29,825 nt of DNA from positions 1-29,825 of the forward strand of contig CAYRSQ010000006.1 in assembly GCA_964427055.1 (NCBI GenBank), in the 5' to 3' direction. The notes beneath the pieces were generated by a model that saw only the letters and a program-made list of their open reading frames with translations, had not been told where the DNA came from and made no database searches. This stretch comes from CAYNTH01 sp964427055 (GTDB taxonomy: Archaea; Aenigmatarchaeota; Aenigmatarchaeia; CG10238-14; SCSR01). Below, one piece after another: positions 29,333 through 29,825 of the stretch (its first letter is position 1; every line of letters starts with the position of its first letter). The position numbers were made by a program, and so were the translations under genes.

Positions 29333-29632
29333 CTATTGCTGAGGGGGCTCGAACTTCCTGTCGTCCTCGGTTATGTTGTTCACGAACCTGTATACCATGG
29401 CTACGAAGCCATTGTGGACGCAGTCGTCCATGTCGTAAGAGAAATGCCTGCATTCCCCGTAGTTGTCCCCATTATCGGCAGTCGGGCAGCATTCTTCCGT
29501 CCTGTAAAGTTTCAGCCTGTTATCTATCGAGCACTGGATCCCTTCGGGTCTCATTGCACTGCACACGTAGCAGTGCATCCTTATGATGGGGTTTCCGAAG
29601 GGCATATGGCCGTTAAAATTTCCGAACGGCAT
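29333..29632 (-). CDS. Cys-rich hypothetical protein, 99 residues
   Basis: The protein has nine cysteines: MHCYVCSAMRPEGIQC, EECCPTADNGDNYGEC and DDCVHN. The N-terminus repeats MPFGN (MPFGNFNGHMPFGN), and the later ATG at about residue 19 is an alternative start. No family is recognised; a zinc- or Fe-S-binding fold is likely. A TATA-like CTTTTTAAAG (29651-29660) lies 25 nt before ATG and is probably shared in the other direction with tRNA-Glu. Confidence 0.65.
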   Translation of the reverse strand: MPFGNFNGHMPFGNPIIRMHCYVCSAMRPEGIQCSIDNRLKLYRTEECCPTADNGDNYGECRHFSYDMDDCVHNGFVAMVYRFVNNITEDDRKFEPPQQ

Positions 29633-29693
29633 AATATGGATAACATAAAAATCTTTAAAAAGGCAAACATTATATTAAGATAAGTCATAGGAT

Positions 29694-29823
29694 GCTCCCG
29701 TCGTCTAGTCCGGCCAAGGATCTCGGGCTTTCGAGTTTTTGTGCTCAGGAAGCGTTGAGCCTAGAGGCGATGAAAGGCAAACGAAGATACCCGATGACAC
29801 GGGTTCAAATCCCGTCGGGAGCA
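29694..29823 (+). tRNA. tRNA-Glu (anticodon TTC) with a 55-nt intron
   Basis: Acceptor GCTCCCG pairs with CGGGAGC, discriminator A; T arm ACGGGTTCAAATCCCGT; D arm with GTCTAGTCCGGCCAAGGAT is typical of archaeal Glu. The anticodon stem TCGGG/CCCGA encloses CTTTCG then A, anticodon TTC at 29730-29732. The intron lies after position 37, at 29734-29788; its 3' CGAAG can pair with exon TTTCG to form the splice helix. Confidence 0.94.
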
Positions 29824-29825
29824 TT

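Noticed and set aside
1..29825. CRISPR arrays, insertion sequences, defence islands
   Set aside because: No regularly spaced repeats, transposase, nuclease-helicase or toxin-antitoxin genes were seen.

Overview
The window is archaeal. It carries an archaeal/eukaryote-type information set (eL37, eS8, an LSm protein, an eRF1-like aRF1), archaeal-type ValRS, a four-subunit pyruvate:ferredoxin oxidoreductase, tRNA genes with introns at position 37/38, TATA boxes about 25 nt upstream of many starts (often leaderless) and GGTGA-type Shine-Dalgarno sites. Small size of many proteins, a DUF5654-type membrane protein and Cys-rich secreted proteins suggest a DPANN-like lineage (Micrarchaeota/Diapherotrites type), but no 16S gene is present and this placement is only an inference.

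Layout. 1-2.7 kb: tRNA-Lys(CTT) directly behind a YbaK-type deacylase gene, an AlkD DNA glycosylase, two small membrane proteins, intron-containing tRNA-Lys(TTT), and the LSm-eL37 pair. 2.7-5.7 kb: eS8, a Ca2+/cation antiporter, TatD, an unknown protein and a small basic protein. 5.7-10.2 kb (minus): a 34-residue Cys peptide coupled to a 67-68-residue protein, ValRS with a long Lys-rich tail, and aRF1. 10.4-10.7 kb: a small zinc-ribbon protein and a probable H/ACA-type guide RNA with its own promoter and U-tract. 10.8-13 kb: an ABC-2 exporter pair and a phage-type metallopeptidase-like protein. 13.1-16 kb: porGDAB, followed by a secreted Cys-rich protein. 16.3-16.9 kb: no long gene, but a gene remnant and at least one very small transcription unit. 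16.9-20.4 kb: an unknown helical protein, a metallophosphoesterase, a deoxyribosyltransferase-like protein, tRNA-Ala, tRNA-Ile and a 495-residue orphan. 20.5-24.9 kb (minus): a metal-homeostasis cassette: membrane-anchored winged-helix regulator, a double-HMA membrane protein, DUF2318 protein, copper P-type ATPase and a small CC-tailed membrane protein, with palindromes at the promoters. 25-29.3 kb: a radical SAM protein, sugar-nucleotide epimerase, GT2 and a GT-C membrane glycosyltransferase, all AT-richer, a probable surface-glycan island. The window ends with a Cys-rich unknown and intron-containing tRNA-Glu(TTC).

Most notable: the release factor aRF1 keeps its stop-codon recognition motifs but has GGM where the otherwise near-universal catalytic GGQ tripeptide should be; the change needs at least two base substitutions. 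Also notable are the stand-alone H/ACA-like RNA, the metal cassette with its extracytoplasmic Cys/His/Met sensor loop and 16-bp operator-like palindrome, and several micro-ORFs.
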